From an uncultured Myxococcales bacterium (GTDB taxonomy: Bacteria; Myxococcota_A; UBA9042), in the NCBI GenBank assembly GCA_903840165.1, contig CAIMEY010000078.1, forward strand, positions 62,001-126,000: a stretch of DNA of 64,000 nt, in the 5' to 3' direction. The position numbers and the translations under genes were made by a program. The notes under the pieces were generated by a model, which saw only the letters and a list, made by a program, of their open reading frames with translations, did no database searches and was not told where the DNA came from. Shown here one piece after another: positions 33,566 to 45,056 of this stretch (position 1 is its first letter; the number at the start of each line of letters is the position of its first letter).

Positions 33566-34158
33566 AGGTTCTCCTGCGGAATGGAAAGCAACTTCGCCTC
33601 AGCAAGCAGCAGTTGTGCTTGAGTATTGACTGGTTGCAAGTCCTGCCATTGTTCCGGCGCGGCGACACCCCGGGCCCGGGCAGCATCGAGCAGGCCGCGC
33701 AAGGAGCGATCCCCCTGGGCCAACCTCTGTGCGATCAAGGACTTGAGCGAGCGGTGATAGAGTGCCGGCAGGGGCTGCCAACGATCCTGAACAAAAGCAG
33801 CCGCTTGGTCCTGAGGACACCGGGCACGGCCGAGCAATCCCCAATCGATGCGCTCTAGCCCGACCACGTCGCACGGTGCCAAAAGCAACCAATCTTCCTC
33901 AGGTTGCAGATCGTCCAACGCCGCAGCCAGCGCCAGCAGGGGCCCCTGATGCGTGCCGCCGTCGACACACTCGCGCAAGCCCAGACCAGCAAGGCGTCCC
34001 GGTTGATCGACCACGGCCGTCACGCGGCAAGCCCAAGGCGCCAGGGAGTCGGCCACCCTCAACACCAGCGGTCGACCAGCCAGCAGCAGTTGCGCCTTGT
34101 CCTGGCCCATTCGCCGCGAAAGTCCGCCTGCAGCAATGTAAACCGGCACCTGCATCAT
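33562..34158 (-). CDS. mobA: molybdenum cofactor guanylyltransferase MobA
   Basis: 198 residues from ATG 34158 (a GTG at 34167 and an ATG at 34155 are alternatives). The nucleotidyltransferase signature IAAGGLSRRMGQDKAQLLL is at the N-terminus, followed by DGGTHQGPLLALAAAL and LLLAPCDVVGL (metal-binding Asp). MobA attaches GMP to molybdopterin to make the MGD cofactor. The 3' end overlaps fdhD by 4 nt, fitting joint use on a molybdo-enzyme such as formate dehydrogenase. Confidence 0.92.
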   Translation of the reverse strand: MMQVPVYIAAGGLSRRMGQDKAQLLLAGRPLVLRVADSLAPWACRVTAVVDQPGRLAGLGLRECVDGGTHQGPLLALAAALDDLQPEEDWLLLAPCDVVGLERIDWGLLGRARCPQDQAAAFVQDRWQPLPALYHRSLKSLIAQRLAQGDRSLRGLLDAARARGVAAPEQWQDLQPVNTQAQLLLAEAKLLSIPQENL

Positions 34159-34344
34159 CGCGCTCACCGACCAAGAAGTCAGCCTAGGTGATGATGGCGC
34201 AATCGCTGCGTGCTGACCAGTTCACCAGCGGTTCAGCGAACGCCGCAGCCGCAGCCGATTTCCACCTATGTTCATGCCCTTTTTGTTCATGCTCTCAGGC
34301 AGCTGCGTCGGCGCGCATCGCCCTGTGATTCGCTGAGGCCGCGA

Positions 34345-34374
34345 TTGGCAGGGCCTTTGCACCTGTGCTATCCT
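34345..34374 (+). promoter_or_regulatory. sigma-70-type promoter candidate
   Basis: TTGGCA (34345-34350) and TATCCT (34369-34374) with an 18-bp spacer, upstream of the VWA lipoprotein gene. The remaining intergenic DNA from 34159 to 34536 shows nothing else of note. Transcription would start near 34381, leaving a leader of about 155 nt. Confidence 0.45.
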
Positions 34375-34536
34375 TTGCGCTTAGCGTGTACGCGTGTCCG
34401 TGGCTGGACCGAAGTGCAGCAGCGCTGCTGAAATAAGGCGGGAATTCTCGCCGGACAGCCGCTGGTGGCGCTGACAATGGACGTGCCGCCTAGGTTCGCG
34501 CAGGTGCGCTTGGGCAGTCTGAGACTGGTGCCCGCG

Positions 34537-36741
34537 ATGAGGAGCCCGACCTTGAAGCTGACCCCCATGCCCGCCTTGCTCCGCCCCATGGTGTCGCCAA
34601 CCGCGCTGATTGCTTGCGTTTTGCTGGCAACAGCGTGCAATGACTACCCGGTGCACAGCCTGCTCGACAGTTTTGAAGCGCGCGTGACCGCCAAGTTGTC
34701 GCACGATAAGCCGATCAAGCTCGATTTCCTCTGGGTGGTCGATCACTCGGCGTCGATGTGCGGTCACCAGGTCGACATGGCCCACGGTTTCTCGACCTTT
34801 ATCAAGCAGTTGCAGGATGCTGGCCAGATCGACGCCCAGATGGCGGTGGTGACGATTCAGCAGTTGCCCGACTCCCAGAAGGCCGGCGATCCGTACGTTG
34901 CCAAAGTCGGCGCCTTTATGAACACGCCCGCCAAATCCTTCCCGCCCAACTGCATTGAGCGATTTATCGAGCCCTGCACCGACGATTCGCAATGCCAGAA
35001 GGGAACGAGCTTTCCGTTTAAGAATCCAGCGACATGCTCCGGCTCCACCATGTGCACCGACGCCAAGGGCACTTTGGGCGCGGCTGCCAGCCTGACACAG
35101 ACCTTTACCAATGCTTTCCAGAGCGTCTCGTGCAATGGCGACCCGTCGTGCCAGTGGCGCTGCAAGAAGACGGCCAACGCCAACATTACCACCAACGACA
35201 ATTGCTCCATCAATACCTATTGTTGGCGGCACTGCAAGAATGACCAAGAGTGCCGCGACGTCTTTGAGCCCAACGTTGCGCCGGCTGACCAGAAAATGAA
35301 GTGTTATTCGCCAGGTGGCACGGCCTCGGACCAATCGGGCTGCCAGTTCCCGCCTCCGACGGACGACTGCCCATCTGGTTTGCCAGCGGTGCTCAGCTCG
35401 GCCTACATCGGCGTCACTGTTGATGCAGGCGGCAACATCAGTAGTGCGAGCAAAGTGGTTCCTCTCGATGCCGCCGGCAATGCGCCCAAGGGAGCCAAGA
35501 AGGTCTCTGGCCTCGACTTGTTCCACTGCATCGCGACGGTGGGTGCCTCGCAGACACCGGAATCGCAGTTTGAAGGCGGACTTCGCTCGGCGTGGCTGGC
35601 CCTGGATCCCAACGGGCCGAACTGCGCCTTGGACCCCAAGACCAAGCTGCCAATTCCCGCGCAGTGCCAGTACTCGCAGTTGGTTCGTAAAGACGCATAC
35701 TTGGTGATTGTGGTCGTCAGTGATGACGATGACTGCTCAGTCAACCTGGACCTGCCTCTCAAGTACGACACCCCCGAGGACAAGGCTGCGGTCAAGAAGA
35801 TGCTACCCGTGGATGTGTGGAACAAGTGCCAGCAATACGGCGACGCGGTTGGCGGCAATGACTGGCTCAACGAGGGCAACTGCGAGTACCGCAAGGGGAA
35901 AGGCACCCCGGCACCGATTACCGCTTGCCCCTGTGATTGCCGCGCCATGGACCAGAGCTCGCAGGCTGCCAAGGACTGCTGGAGCACCGTGCAGGCCGAA
36001 TGGCTTAAGTTCGCCAAGATCGACTGGCGCTTTGAACCGGTCAATACCTTTGTCAATAAGTTCCGTAGCCTCAAGGACGACCCAGCCAAGGTCATCTTCG
36101 CTGTGGTGACGGGCTTCTCCAACGCCGGCTTGCCGGACGTCACGCCCAAGAGCTGGGCCGACGGCGTCTCCATGTACGAGTCATTGCTGCACAATCAGGC
36201 CCCAGGCGCTGCGCCTTACGTTTGCATGGGTACGCGCGGCAACGCCGGCTTTGGCACCCGCTTTGTGCAACTTGCGGAAGCATTTGGTGAAAATGGCGTA
36301 GTTGCCAATATCTGCGCCGGCGATAACTTTGGTGGCCAGCTCAAGCAGATCGGCGACAACATCTTGCTCAACGTCGTCAAGCAGTGCCTAGACCAGCCGC
36401 CAGCCTTCAACGCCAAGGGTGTGCCGCAGATTGCTGTGACCTTGGTGCGAAAAGGCGCTAAGATTCCGCTGACCTACACGCCCGACTGCGCCAAAGCCGC
36501 TGCCAGCGGTGTCAAGGACAAGTTCTACTGCCTCAAAGACTCCGCCGACTGCCTCGCTGGCAAGGCCCAAGCTGCCCAAGGCCAGGGCCAGCAATCCTGC
36601 ACCAAGACAAGGGATTGTGCCGAAGGCCTCCACTGCCAGGACGGCTTGTGCAAGGTCTACTCGCAGGCGATCTACTTCCCGCAAGTGCTACAGCCAGGCG
36701 ACGAAGTCGAGATCAACTACGGCGCCGACATGGGCCTCTAG
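34537..36741 (+). CDS. VWA-domain Cys-rich lipoprotein
   Basis: 734 residues from ATG 34537; ATG at 34567 or 34588 and a GTG at 34465 are also possible, as no strong ribosome-binding site is seen. The signal peptide ends in lipobox LLATAC. A von Willebrand A domain starts at LDFLWVVDHSASMCGHQ, with the DxSxS metal site (DHSAS), and continues with AQMAVVTIQQ. Between the sheets lies a large Cys-rich insertion (from ~NCIERFIEPCTDDSQC to CQFPPPTDDC). VVVSDDDDCS and KVIFAVVTGFSN are later strands. A short Cys-rich tail (CTKTRDCAEGLHCQDGLCK) follows. VWA domains bind protein ligands through a metal ion; ligand unknown. Confidence 0.82.
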   Translation: MRSPTLKLTPMPALLRPMVSPTALIACVLLATACNDYPVHSLLDSFEARVTAKLSHDKPIKLDFLWVVDHSASMCGHQVDMAHGFSTFIKQLQDAGQIDAQMAVVTIQQLPDSQKAGDPYVAKVGAFMNTPAKSFPPNCIERFIEPCTDDSQCQKGTSFPFKNPATCSGSTMCTDAKGTLGAAASLTQTFTNAFQSVSCNGDPSCQWRCKKTANANITTNDNCSINTYCWRHCKNDQECRDVFEPNVAPADQKMKCYSPGGTASDQSGCQFPPPTDDCPSGLPAVLSSAYIGVTVDAGGNISSASKVVPLDAAGNAPKGAKKVSGLDLFHCIATVGASQTPESQFEGGLRSAWLALDPNGPNCALDPKTKLPIPAQCQYSQLVRKDAYLVIVVVSDDDDCSVNLDLPLKYDTPEDKAAVKKMLPVDVWNKCQQYGDAVGGNDWLNEGNCEYRKGKGTPAPITACPCDCRAMDQSSQAAKDCWSTVQAEWLKFAKIDWRFEPVNTFVNKFRSLKDDPAKVIFAVVTGFSNAGLPDVTPKSWADGVSMYESLLHNQAPGAAPYVCMGTRGNAGFGTRFVQLAEAFGENGVVANICAGDNFGGQLKQIGDNILLNVVKQCLDQPPAFNAKGVPQIAVTLVRKGAKIPLTYTPDCAKAAASGVKDKFYCLKDSADCLAGKAQAAQGQGQQSCTKTRDCAEGLHCQDGLCKVYSQAIYFPQVLQPGDEVEINYGADMGL

Positions 36742-36860
36742 TCCGACTCAATCCCGCTAATTCCTTAGACTTTTCAACGATGCACTGCAATCGGTGACAT
36801 GGTGCGCGTTGGGCTCATGCAGTGGCCGTGCTCTTGCGCCAGGCCCGTCAAAGTCATGAC

Positions 36861-37655
36861 CTAGAGGCCAATCACCTCTTGCTTGCGAAAAAACTCACGA
36901 ACAATCGGGTCTTGGCTGGCCATCGCCTGCGCCTGCGTGCCGGTCCAATGCACCCGGCATTCGTAGAGCAGGACGTAGCGGTCGACCACGGGCCTCATGC
37001 GGTCGATGTCGTGACTAATCACCAAACACGTGGAATTGCGCTGCGTTTGCGTGTGTCGAATCAGGTTGAAGATCTTCGATGACGTCACGGGATCGAGGCC
37101 GGCCGTCGGGTCGTCAAAGAAAATCAGCTCTGGATCGTTGATGTTGGCGCGCGCCAAGCCCACGCGCTTCTTCATGCCACCGGAGAGCTCGTTGGGCATC
37201 AGAGCCCGCACCAAGGGCAGGTCCACTTCGCTCAGGCGTTCCTGCACCTTGGCGTCGATTTCGGCCACAGAAAAGCCACCGCGCTGGCGCATGGGAAAGG
37301 CGACGTTATCGCCCACGGTCATGAAGTCAAACAGCGCGTAATTCTGAAAGACTAGGCCGACGCGCTCGCGTAGGTGCTGCCGTTCTTTGGCTCCGACGAG
37401 CTTGAGGTCCTCGCCTAAGAGGATGATTTCGCCATCGTCTGCGTCCATGAGTCCGCAACAGAGCTTGACGAATACAGATTTTCCGGCGCCACCTGGGCCG
37501 ATGAGGCCGACCACTTCGCCCGCGCGCAGGCTGAAGTCGATGCGGTCCAAGACGCAGCTGTCGCCAAACCACTTTGAAACACCGCGCAATCGCAGCACTT
37601 CACCGCCGAGTTGTCGCTCATGTTCGGCAGAGACAACCACCGTCGCGTCGTTCAC
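36861..37655 (-). CDS. mlaF: ABC transporter ATPase, MlaF-like
   Basis: 264 residues, GTG start overlapping the TGA of the upstream TPR lipoprotein gene (GTGA). Walker A GPGGAGKS, Q-loop FQNYALF, signature LSGGMKKRVGLARA, Walker B LIFFDDPTAGLDP and H-loop VISHD are all present. The LSGGMKKR signature is typical of the MlaF/MCE-type phospholipid transporters. The catalytic Glu after the Walker B Asp is replaced by Asp (FFDDP). MlaF powers lipid exchange between inner and outer membrane with MlaE and an MCE protein; an MlaE gene is at 45290-46072, and no MCE gene is in the window. Confidence 0.9.
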   Translation of the reverse strand: MNDATVVVSAEHERQLGGEVLRLRGVSKWFGDSCVLDRIDFSLRAGEVVGLIGPGGAGKSVFVKLCCGLMDADDGEIILLGEDLKLVGAKERQHLRERVGLVFQNYALFDFMTVGDNVAFPMRQRGGFSVAEIDAKVQERLSEVDLPLVRALMPNELSGGMKKRVGLARANINDPELIFFDDPTAGLDPVTSSKIFNLIRHTQTQRNSTCLVISHDIDRMRPVVDRYVLLYECRVHWTGTQAQAMASQDPIVREFFRKQEVIGL

Positions 37656-38860
37656 AGGGCCCCCGTCACCGGCTGAGCCCGCAGCTGAGCCTGCAGGCGC
37701 GTTACCGTTTGCCGCGCCCTGCCGACGTCCCTGTGCTCTGGCTCTGTCAACTGCTCAATATCCTTGAGACATCGCGACCGCTCGGCCTGTTCCTCCATCT
37801 CCTGACAGATGCGCTGGTCATTGGCGTGCATCTTGACGTGGCGCTCGGCCATTTCCGCTAGGAGCGCCTCGCAGGTGTGCATTGCGTCGCGAAGATGGCC
37901 GCGCTCTTCTTGAATATCCGCAACAACCATCATCAGTTGTGGCAGCTCAAGGGGATGGTGCAGCATGTTGGGGCGCTGCTTGGCGTAGAGTTCCGCCTTG
38001 GCCAAGTCCTTGAGGGGCCCACGGTAGAGCGCGATGATCCGTTCAAAGGCCTGACTGTGGTAAGGACCCGCATAACTAGCGAATACGTAACTGGTTTCAT
38101 ACGTCTCAATGATGCGCCCCAGAACCACAGCCTCCTGCGCCGAATCGCCGCGCCGATGCAGGAGTTCCGCATGCAACTGCATGGAATCCATCAGAGTTCC
38201 CGGACCTGTATGCAGAGACTCGTTGCGCTCAAGCAGGGCGATGGCGTGCAGGTCCGCGGCGGGCTGCTGTAATTCGGAAAGCAACACGGCGGCGCGAAAT
38301 AGGAAGTTGTCCGCTAGGTCAGATTGGGGCGCCTCGTGCTCGAGTTCCAGAAACAGTTCAATGACTTGTGCGCGCTTACCGCTATCCTTTTGGCCATGCA
38401 AGGTCAGCAGGTCCACTGCGCGCAGGGCCGCTGCTTCGGAGGGCGCTTTGCGCATCAGGGCAAGCAAAAGCGCTAAGGCCTGGCGGGGTTGCTGGAGATG
38501 ATCCATGCGCAGTTCAGCGGCATACAGCACGCCCCGCGCCCGTGTGGCCGGTGTCGCAGCATCCAAAGCCAGGGCGTCGTAACAAGCCGTAGCCTCAGGG
38601 AATTGCCCGCCCCGAGCCAGTACCTCACAGGCCGAAAAGGCGGCTTCATCGGCGTCGCGTGGCGTCACGGCCTGGCGGCGCAAGGTCTGAAAACGCGAGG
38701 AAGCAAGCGTAGTTTGCCCGTCGATATACAATTGTTCAGTGTAGTAGAGGTCGCTTTCCCAACGGACGATCTGGGCGTCCCGCGCACAGGCGAGCGTGGC
38801 CATGGCCAGCAAGCCAAGGAAAGTCGTGACCTTCCAAGAGCCTGCGTGTCGCTGCGCCAC
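37652..38860 (-). CDS. TPR-like helical lipoprotein coupled to mlaF
   Basis: About 402 residues from a GTG near 38860, chosen because it starts a normal lipoprotein signal (basic RH/K residues, hydrophobic stretch, lipobox ATLAC); an ATG at 38947 would add ~29 residues and overlap the upstream gene. The mature protein is almost all helical with TPR-like pairs (ADEAAFSACEVLARGGQFPEATACYDALALDA, ARGVLYAAELRMDHLQQPRQALALLLALMRKAP). The stop overlaps mlaF by 4 nt, so it probably belongs to the lipid transport system or is regulated with it. The exact start may be off by a base. Confidence 0.7.
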   Translation of the reverse strand: MAQRHAGSWKVTTFLGLLAMATLACARDAQIVRWESDLYYTEQLYIDGQTTLASSRFQTLRRQAVTPRDADEAAFSACEVLARGGQFPEATACYDALALDAATPATRARGVLYAAELRMDHLQQPRQALALLLALMRKAPSEAAALRAVDLLTLHGQKDSGKRAQVIELFLELEHEAPQSDLADNFLFRAAVLLSELQQPAADLHAIALLERNESLHTGPGTLMDSMQLHAELLHRRGDSAQEAVVLGRIIETYETSYVFASYAGPYHSQAFERIIALYRGPLKDLAKAELYAKQRPNMLHHPLELPQLMMVVADIQEERGHLRDAMHTCEALLAEMAERHVKMHANDQRICQEMEEQAERSRCLKDIEQLTEPEHRDVGRARQTVTRLQAQLRAQPVTGAL

Positions 38861-38906
38861 GGTCTCGCCGTGACCAATGGCTGCCGACAGCCTGTGGCCG
38901 GCTCGG

Positions 38907-41900
38907 CTACTGATGGACAGAAACGTTATCAATTTGCCATGTTCCATTGACAATCACCGCCGTTGACGTCAGCAGAAAGCCGATTTCAATATTGCCCTTG
39001 CCCGGCATGGGCAGAGCGACGATGAAGTGATTGGTGCCAGTTGCCACGTTGATGAGCTGAATTTCGGTCCAAGTCGCGCCTTGATCAAAGGTGATGCGCA
39101 CAGAGACCGTTGAATTACTTGGCAATCCACCGCCAGGACCGCCCGTGGCGCCGTAGGTCAGGTCGAACTCCAGCGTCGCCGAATTGGTCGCCCCCACGGT
39201 GATGGGCGGCGAGGCGAGCAAGGTGCCCACCGTTTGCATGTTGGGGAAGCCGCCTTTGACGTTAACTTGCGCGACCTTACCACCGCTGCTGGTCTGAGCC
39301 AGACCCCAGTTGCCCGTGCCAAAGCCGGCCTGCGTGGTCGCCGTCCATTGACCTTCGCTCAATGATTTCTGGTATTCGTCAAAGATTTCCTTCCAGGGCA
39401 GGACGCTGCCGTCATCACAGGCATCGCCTTTACCATTGTTATTGCTGTCTTTTTGGTCCGGATTGGCCACCAATGGGCAGTTGTCCTTGCCGTTCGCGAT
39501 GCCGTCGCCGTCCTCATCAGGGTCACAGGGATTGCCGATGCCGTCGCCATCGATATCTCCGTTATCACTTGACTTTAGCTGCCAGCATAGGTCTTGGCTG
39601 TTGGCCAAGCCATCGTCGTCCGCGTCCGCCTGGCAGGTATCGGCAATGCCATTGCCATCGCCATCGACGCCCGCCTTTTGTCCAGCGTAAATCGAGAACT
39701 CGTCAATATAGACACCCGCCGTGGTGTTCGCCATTCCATCCACCGAGTTGAAGGCAAAGCGCAGGCGAATGTTCTGGCCACCAAACTGCGTTAAATCAAC
39801 CAGTTGCCGCGCCCATTTGTTGATGCTGGTGTTGGCTCCCTTGGCCTGCACCGTCACCCAGTTGGTGTACAGCCCTTGTTCAGTCGCCAACTGGAGGTCG
39901 ACGGTGTCATAGGTCGTGCCGCCTTCAATCGCAAACAAATACCAGTAGTTAAGCGACAACTGCACGCCCTTGGGCAACAGCACGATGGGGCTGTACGCCA
40001 CGCCGCTGTTGGCTTGGCCATTGTCGTAGTTGCCCGTCGCCAAGTTGCCGTAATAGAGCGCGCCAGGCTTCGACTTGGCCTCACCTGTGGTCGATTGCTG
40101 CCAGCCGACGCCGCCGACCAACGGGTCGAAGTGCCAGCCTTCATTGTTGTTATCGAAGGTGTGGTGCAGAACAGCGCCTTCATCGGTCAAACCATTGCAG
40201 TTTTCATCCTTGCCGGTGCAAGGCACGTCGATGGCTTGGGGTGAATCGGGGTCATAGGGCTGGCAATCATTGACGTTGAGGTACCCGTCACCGTCGATGT
40301 CATCGTCACAGACGTCGCCCTTGCCGTCCGCATCCAGGTCCTTTTGGTCTTTGTTCTGGACAAGCGGGCAGTTATCGCACGCGTCGCCAACGCCATCTTT
40401 GTCGCTATCGGTCTGATCATTGGGCGTGACAACGCAATTGTCACATGCATCTCCGACCTTATCGCCATCCTGGTCCGCTTGGTTGGGATTGACCACCAGC
40501 GGGCAATTGTCGTCTGGATTGAGGATGCCATCGTTGTCCCAGTCCGCATCGCAGGCGTCGCCCTTGCCGTCGCCATCGGTGTCCTTTTGATCCGGGTTGT
40601 AGATATTCGGGCAATTATCCTTTACATTCGGAATGCTATCCCCATCCAGATCGGAGTCGCAGGCATCGCCGATTCCGTCCTTGTCGGTATCGCTCTGGCC
40701 CGGATTGCTCACCGTCGGGCAGTTGTCGACCTTGTCGCAGATTCCATCTTTGTCCTGGTCCGGGCAGCAGGCCGGCGAACTCGAAGGCTGATGGGTGCAA
40801 GTGCCGCTAAAACAGAAGTCAATCGTGCACTTGTCGCCGTCGTCGCAATCGGTGTCGAAGGTGCATTGCTTGGGCAACACGCATTGGCCGGCGACGCAGC
40901 TTTGACCGGCGATGCAGGCCCCGCAAGATCCGCCGCAGCCGTCGTCGCCGCACTTGGCGCTACCGCAACTCGGGACGCAATCCTTTATGCACAAAGACAA
41001 TTGGCTATCACAGTGGGTGCCGTTGCCGCAGGTGCCACAGGAACCGCCACAACCGTCGCCGCCGCAGACCTTGCCCTTGCAGTTGGGTGCGCACTCACAA
41101 GTGCCGGATGTGCTGCAGTATTGGATCGCTTGGCAACTGCCGCAGGAGCCGCCGCAGCTGTCGTCGCCGCAGACCTTCTTGTTGCCGCTGGCGCTGATGC
41201 AGGTGGGCTGGCACGGGCAAAGTCCGCAATCTTGCGGGCAATTGGTGCAAGTTTCGCCATTGCCGGGCTGACAAGCAAAGTCTCCGCAACTAGGCATGGG
41301 GCAACAGTCTTTGGAGCAACTCTGGCAAGTTTCGCCGCTGTCGCAGGTGCCATTGCCGCACTGGATGGGGCAAAGGCCGCAGTCCGTCGGGCAACTGCTG
41401 CAAGATTCACTGGTTTCACAGGCGCCGTTGCCGCAGACGCCGGGGCAGATGCCACAGTCTTTGGCGCAGAGGCTGCAGGTTTCGGGAGCGACGCATTTGC
41501 CATCACCGCAGCTCGTTGGAATGACCTGGCATTGTCCGTTGGTTGCGTCGCAGGCCTGGTTGGCCGCACACGCGCCGCAGCTGCCGCCGCAACCGTCTGC
41601 ACCGCAAGCCTTTTTGCTGCCGTCGGCGTTGACGCATTTGGGCACGCAGGCGCTGCCGCAGCCACCACATGCTGAGGACTTACAAGCATTTACGCAGTTG
41701 CTATCCCATGCCGTGCTGCAGCAGAAGGGGTCGCTGTCGCAGACGCATTTCTCGCAGCCGCAGCCGCCACAGCCGGAGACGCCGGGCGTGGGCGTGCAGC
41801 CGTCATTGGCCGGGCAAATGCCGCAGTCCTTGCTGCAATTGTTGCAGGTTTCGCCCTTGGCACCCTCGCAGAGCGCGTCACCGCAGACTGGGACGCAGGT

Positions 41901-44900
41901 GCCGCAGTCGGCCACGCAGTTCTTGCAACTCTCTGAGGCTACGTCGCAAATCTTGTCGCCGCACTTGGGCGAGCACTTCCCGCAGTCGCCCGGACAGGTG
42001 CTGCAGCTTTCGCCCGCTTGCACGTCGCAAACTTTATCGCCGCATATCGAGCACTTGCCGCAGTCTTGGGGGCAGGACTTGCAGTCTTCCGTGGCCTCGC
42101 AGTTGGCGTTACCGCACTTGGCACCACAACTACCGCAATCTACAGGGCAATTTGAGCACGTTTCGCCGACGCCGCCAGCGCTGGCCGGTGTGCAAACGCC
42201 GTCCCCGCACTTGGCCACGCATTGGCCGCAGTCCAGCGGGCAGGTGCTGCAGGACTCCTGTCCGGCCGTGCAGACGCCGTCACCGCACAACACCGGGCAA
42301 CTACCGCAATCTGCTGGGCAACTGCTGCACGATTCGCCGCCGCCCATGGGGGTCGCGGGGCTGCAAACGCCATCACCACAGGTGGGATTGCCACCGCAGT
42401 CCTGGGGGCAACTCTTTGGAGTTTCTCCGGTTTCACAGGTGCCGTTGCCGCAAACGCTGGGGCAAGCTTTGCTGCCTGGCACCGCGCATTGGCCGCTGCA
42501 CTCGCCGACGCAGATATTGTCCCAGGCGGTCTGGCAGCAGTAAGGGTCCATTTGGCAAACACAACTGCTGCAGCCGCAGCCGTTGCAACCGGGGGTTTGC
42601 TTGGCGGTGCAAGGGTCGTCCGTGCACGCGCCGCAATCCTTGCTGCACGTACTGCAAGACTCTGTTTTAGCGTCACAAATACCGTCACCGCAGTAGCTTG
42701 CCGGCGGGCATTTGCCGCAGTCGCCGGGGCAGTTGGTGCAAGTTTCGCCTTGGCTCGCGTCGCATTTGCCGTCGCCGCAGGCAAAGGGCGGAACGCACTT
42801 GCCGCAGTCAATCGCGCAACCCGAACAATTGCCGCAGGCTTGACACGTTTCCGTCGGGCTGCAGACGCCATCGCCGCAGACCACGCAAGCGCCACAGTCC
42901 TTGGGGCAAGCCTTGCAATCTTCGCCGGTTTCGCAATTGCCGTTGCCACAGGTCGGGCCACAGGAGCCGCAGTCTTGGGCACAACTGCCGCAATTCTCGC
43001 CGATTTTTGGATCGCAAACGCCGTCGCCGCACGTGACGACGCATGGCCCGCAATCCTTGGGGCAACTGTTGCAGCTCTCGCCGCCGATGACGTTGCAAAC
43101 GCCGTCGCCACATTGAGCCGGGCACTGGCCGCAGTCCAGGGGGCAATTGGTGCACGTTTCTCCGCTGTTGGCGGCGCAGACTCCGTCACCACAGGTGCCC
43201 GGGCATTTACCACAGTCCGCGGGGCAGGACAGGCAGCTTTCACCCGATTCGCAGAGGTTGTTGCCACAGCTTGCCGGACAAATGCCACAATCTTTCGGGC
43301 AGTTGCCGCAGGACTCGCCGCCCTTGAGGTCGCAGATGCCGTCGGCGCAGACTGGCTTGCAACTGCCGCAATCTTGGGCGCAATTGCTGCAGGTGTCGGT
43401 GCCGTCGCACACGCCATTGCCGCAGTATTCGCCGGGCTTGCACGGACCGCAGTCTCCGGGGCAATTGCTGCATGATTCTGAGGGGATACTGCATTGTCCG
43501 TCGCCGCACTTGGCCGGGCACGCGCCGCAGTCTTGGGTACAGGTGCTGCACGATTCGCTGCCATTGCAGGCACCGTCGCCGCAGGTCACAGGGCAAGCGC
43601 CGCAATCCTTTGGACAATTGGCGCAGGTATCGACCGGACTCTCGCACTTGCCGTCGCCGCAGGTGTCCGAGCAATTGCCGCAATCCTTGGTGCAACTTGC
43701 GCATGACTCGCCAAGCGCCGACTCGCATTTCGCGTTGCCGCACGTGGGCTTACAGACACCACAGTCGACCGGGCAACTGTCGCAGGCTTCGCCGATCGTC
43801 GGGCTGCACACCTTGTCGCCGCAACTCGGGCAGGCGCCGCAGTCGGTGGCACAGCCTTGGCAGGTTTCGCCAGCGGTCGGATCGCACTTCCCATCGCCGC
43901 AAATGCCTGTGCAAGGACCGCAATCCAAAGGACAATTGCTGCATGCCTCGCCCTGCTGAGGAGAGCAGGTGCCATCGCCACATTTGGCCGCGCACTGTCC
44001 GCAGTCCAGGTTGCAGTTCTTGCAATTCTCGCCTGAAATCAGAGCACAAACGCCATCGCCGCAGCCGGCGCAGGTCTGGCAGTCGCCTTGGCAGCTAAGA
44101 CAATCTTCGCCGATGCTGGGATCGCAGCTGCCATCGCCACAGAAGCCGCAACTACCGCAATCTGCTGGACAAAGACTGCAGCTCTCGCCGGGCTCACAGG
44201 CGCCGTTGCCGCAGGAGCCTTGGCAGGTACCGCAATCGGCCGGGCAGGCGGCGCAGGTCTCGCCGGCCGCCTTGTCGCACAGACCGTCGCCGCAGGAGGT
44301 GGCGCAAGGTGTGCCACATTTTTGGCATAATTGGACGCACGCGCCGTCCCAAGCGTTGGCTAGGCAGGCGGGGTCGATGTTGCCGACGCAGGCTTCGCAG
44401 GTGCAGCCACTGCAACCGGGCGTGGCGTGGGCGACGCAGCCGGCATCTTTGCCGCAACTGCCGCAGTCGGCCGGGCAATTGCTGCAAGTCTCTATCGGCG
44501 TGGCACATTTGCCGTCGCCACAGCCCGCCGCGCAAGGGCCGCAGTCGGCCGGACAGGAGCTGCACGTTTCGCTGCTGCTGTCGCAAATCCCATTGCCGCA
44601 CGCAGAATTGCCACAAGAACCGCCGCTGCAGACCATGCCCTTGGGGCAGATCTGGCCCGTCACTGAGGCGCCGTCCGCATTGCAGGTGACTTGGTAGCCG
44701 CCCATGCACCAGGCCTGCCCAGGCTTGCACGGATTAGTGAAGCAATACTGGAGGTTCAGCGCGCAGCCTTGGCCTTTGGGGCAGTCTTGGTCGGTCTGGC
44801 AACTGGTTGCGGGCGGATCTGTGACGTCGCCTAGGCTGTCCGTTGGCAGGACGTCGCCAATTTTGCCATCCGTTCCGGCACTATCTGCATAGGGATTTTG

Positions 44901-45056
44901 GTAGCCCGTGACCGGCGTGTCGGTGCCCCCGCAGCCCGAAAGCCCGGCCAACAAGGCCAAGCTTGCTGCTGCAAATAGGAGGCTAGAGGGCGATAAAGGC
45001 TTGCCCGCGAGCGGAGATGCAACACGCGACCTTTGACAGCGATCCGACGTTTCCAT
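38907..45056 (-). CDS. giant Cys-rich lipoprotein with ~35 CGDG repeats and TSP3 repeats
   Basis: 2049 residues from ATG 45056, which starts a signal ending in lipobox LSGC. Residues ~110-1450 hold about 35 units of ~26 residues, CGDGxCxxxxGExCxxCPxDCGxC, interrupted three times by a CGCxxCVCxxDPxCCxxxWDxxCVxxC module. A GSCGxC segment follows, then thrombospondin type 3 repeats ([12 protein letters not shown] and similar) that would bind calcium, a MopE-like [10 protein letters not shown] motif, a jelly-roll-like domain ([16 protein letters not shown]...), two more TSP3 repeats and a C-terminal beta domain ending [21 protein letters not shown]. It is divergent from mlaE. A long stiff surface filament is a guess. 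Confidence 0.88.
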   Translation of the reverse strand: METSDRCQRSRVASPLAGKPLSPSSLLFAAASLALLAGLSGCGGTDTPVTGYQNPYADSAGTDGKIGDVLPTDSLGDVTDPPATSCQTDQDCPKGQGCALNLQYCFTNPCKPGQAWCMGGYQVTCNADGASVTGQICPKGMVCSGGSCGNSACGNGICDSSSETCSSCPADCGPCAAGCGDGKCATPIETCSNCPADCGSCGKDAGCVAHATPGCSGCTCEACVGNIDPACLANAWDGACVQLCQKCGTPCATSCGDGLCDKAAGETCAACPADCGTCQGSCGNGACEPGESCSLCPADCGSCGFCGDGSCDPSIGEDCLSCQGDCQTCAGCGDGVCALISGENCKNCNLDCGQCAAKCGDGTCSPQQGEACSNCPLDCGPCTGICGDGKCDPTAGETCQGCATDCGACPSCGDKVCSPTIGEACDSCPVDCGVCKPTCGNAKCESALGESCASCTKDCGNCSDTCGDGKCESPVDTCANCPKDCGACPVTCGDGACNGSESCSTCTQDCGACPAKCGDGQCSIPSESCSNCPGDCGPCKPGEYCGNGVCDGTDTCSNCAQDCGSCKPVCADGICDLKGGESCGNCPKDCGICPASCGNNLCESGESCLSCPADCGKCPGTCGDGVCAANSGETCTNCPLDCGQCPAQCGDGVCNVIGGESCNSCPKDCGPCVVTCGDGVCDPKIGENCGSCAQDCGSCGPTCGNGNCETGEDCKACPKDCGACVVCGDGVCSPTETCQACGNCSGCAIDCGKCVPPFACGDGKCDASQGETCTNCPGDCGKCPPASYCGDGICDAKTESCSTCSKDCGACTDDPCTAKQTPGCNGCGCSSCVCQMDPYCCQTAWDNICVGECSGQCAVPGSKACPSVCGNGTCETGETPKSCPQDCGGNPTCGDGVCSPATPMGGGESCSSCPADCGSCPVLCGDGVCTAGQESCSTCPLDCGQCVAKCGDGVCTPASAGGVGETCSNCPVDCGSCGAKCGNANCEATEDCKSCPQDCGKCSICGDKVCDVQAGESCSTCPGDCGKCSPKCGDKICDVASESCKNCVADCGTCVPVCGDALCEGAKGETCNNCSKDCGICPANDGCTPTPGVSGCGGCGCEKCVCDSDPFCCSTAWDSNCVNACKSSACGGCGSACVPKCVNADGSKKACGADGCGGSCGACAANQACDATNGQCQVIPTSCGDGKCVAPETCSLCAKDCGICPGVCGNGACETSESCSSCPTDCGLCPIQCGNGTCDSGETCQSCSKDCCPMPSCGDFACQPGNGETCTNCPQDCGLCPCQPTCISASGNKKVCGDDSCGGSCGSCQAIQYCSTSGTCECAPNCKGKVCGGDGCGGSCGTCGNGTHCDSQLSLCIKDCVPSCGSAKCGDDGCGGSCGACIAGQSCVAGQCVLPKQCTFDTDCDDGDKCTIDFCFSGTCTHQPSSSPACCPDQDKDGICDKVDNCPTVSNPGQSDTDKDGIGDACDSDLDGDSIPNVKDNCPNIYNPDQKDTDGDGKGDACDADWDNDGILNPDDNCPLVVNPNQADQDGDKVGDACDNCVVTPNDQTDSDKDGVGDACDNCPLVQNKDQKDLDADGKGDVCDDDIDGDGYLNVNDCQPYDPDSPQAIDVPCTGKDENCNGLTDEGAVLHHTFDNNNEGWHFDPLVGGVGWQQSTTGEAKSKPGALYYGNLATGNYDNGQANSGVAYSPIVLLPKGVQLSLNYWYLFAIEGGTTYDTVDLQLATEQGLYTNWVTVQAKGANTSINKWARQLVDLTQFGGQNIRLRFAFNSVDGMANTTAGVYIDEFSIYAGQKAGVDGDGNGIADTCQADADDDGLANSQDLCWQLKSSDNGDIDGDGIGNPCDPDEDGDGIANGKDNCPLVANPDQKDSNNNGKGDACDDGSVLPWKEIFDEYQKSLSEGQWTATTQAGFGTGNWGLAQTSSGGKVAQVNVKGGFPNMQTVGTLLASPPITVGATNSATLEFDLTYGATGGPGGGLPSNSTVSVRITFDQGATWTEIQLINVATGTNHFIVALPMPGKGNIEIGFLLTSTAVIVNGTWQIDNVSVHQ

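Noticed and set aside
40344..43475. Several 400-residue plus-strand open frames opposite the giant Cys-rich gene
   Set aside because: They are low-complexity Ala/Val- or Ser/Gln/Pro-rich shadows created by the repeated Cys, Gly and Asp codons; no ribosome-binding site or recognisable domain.
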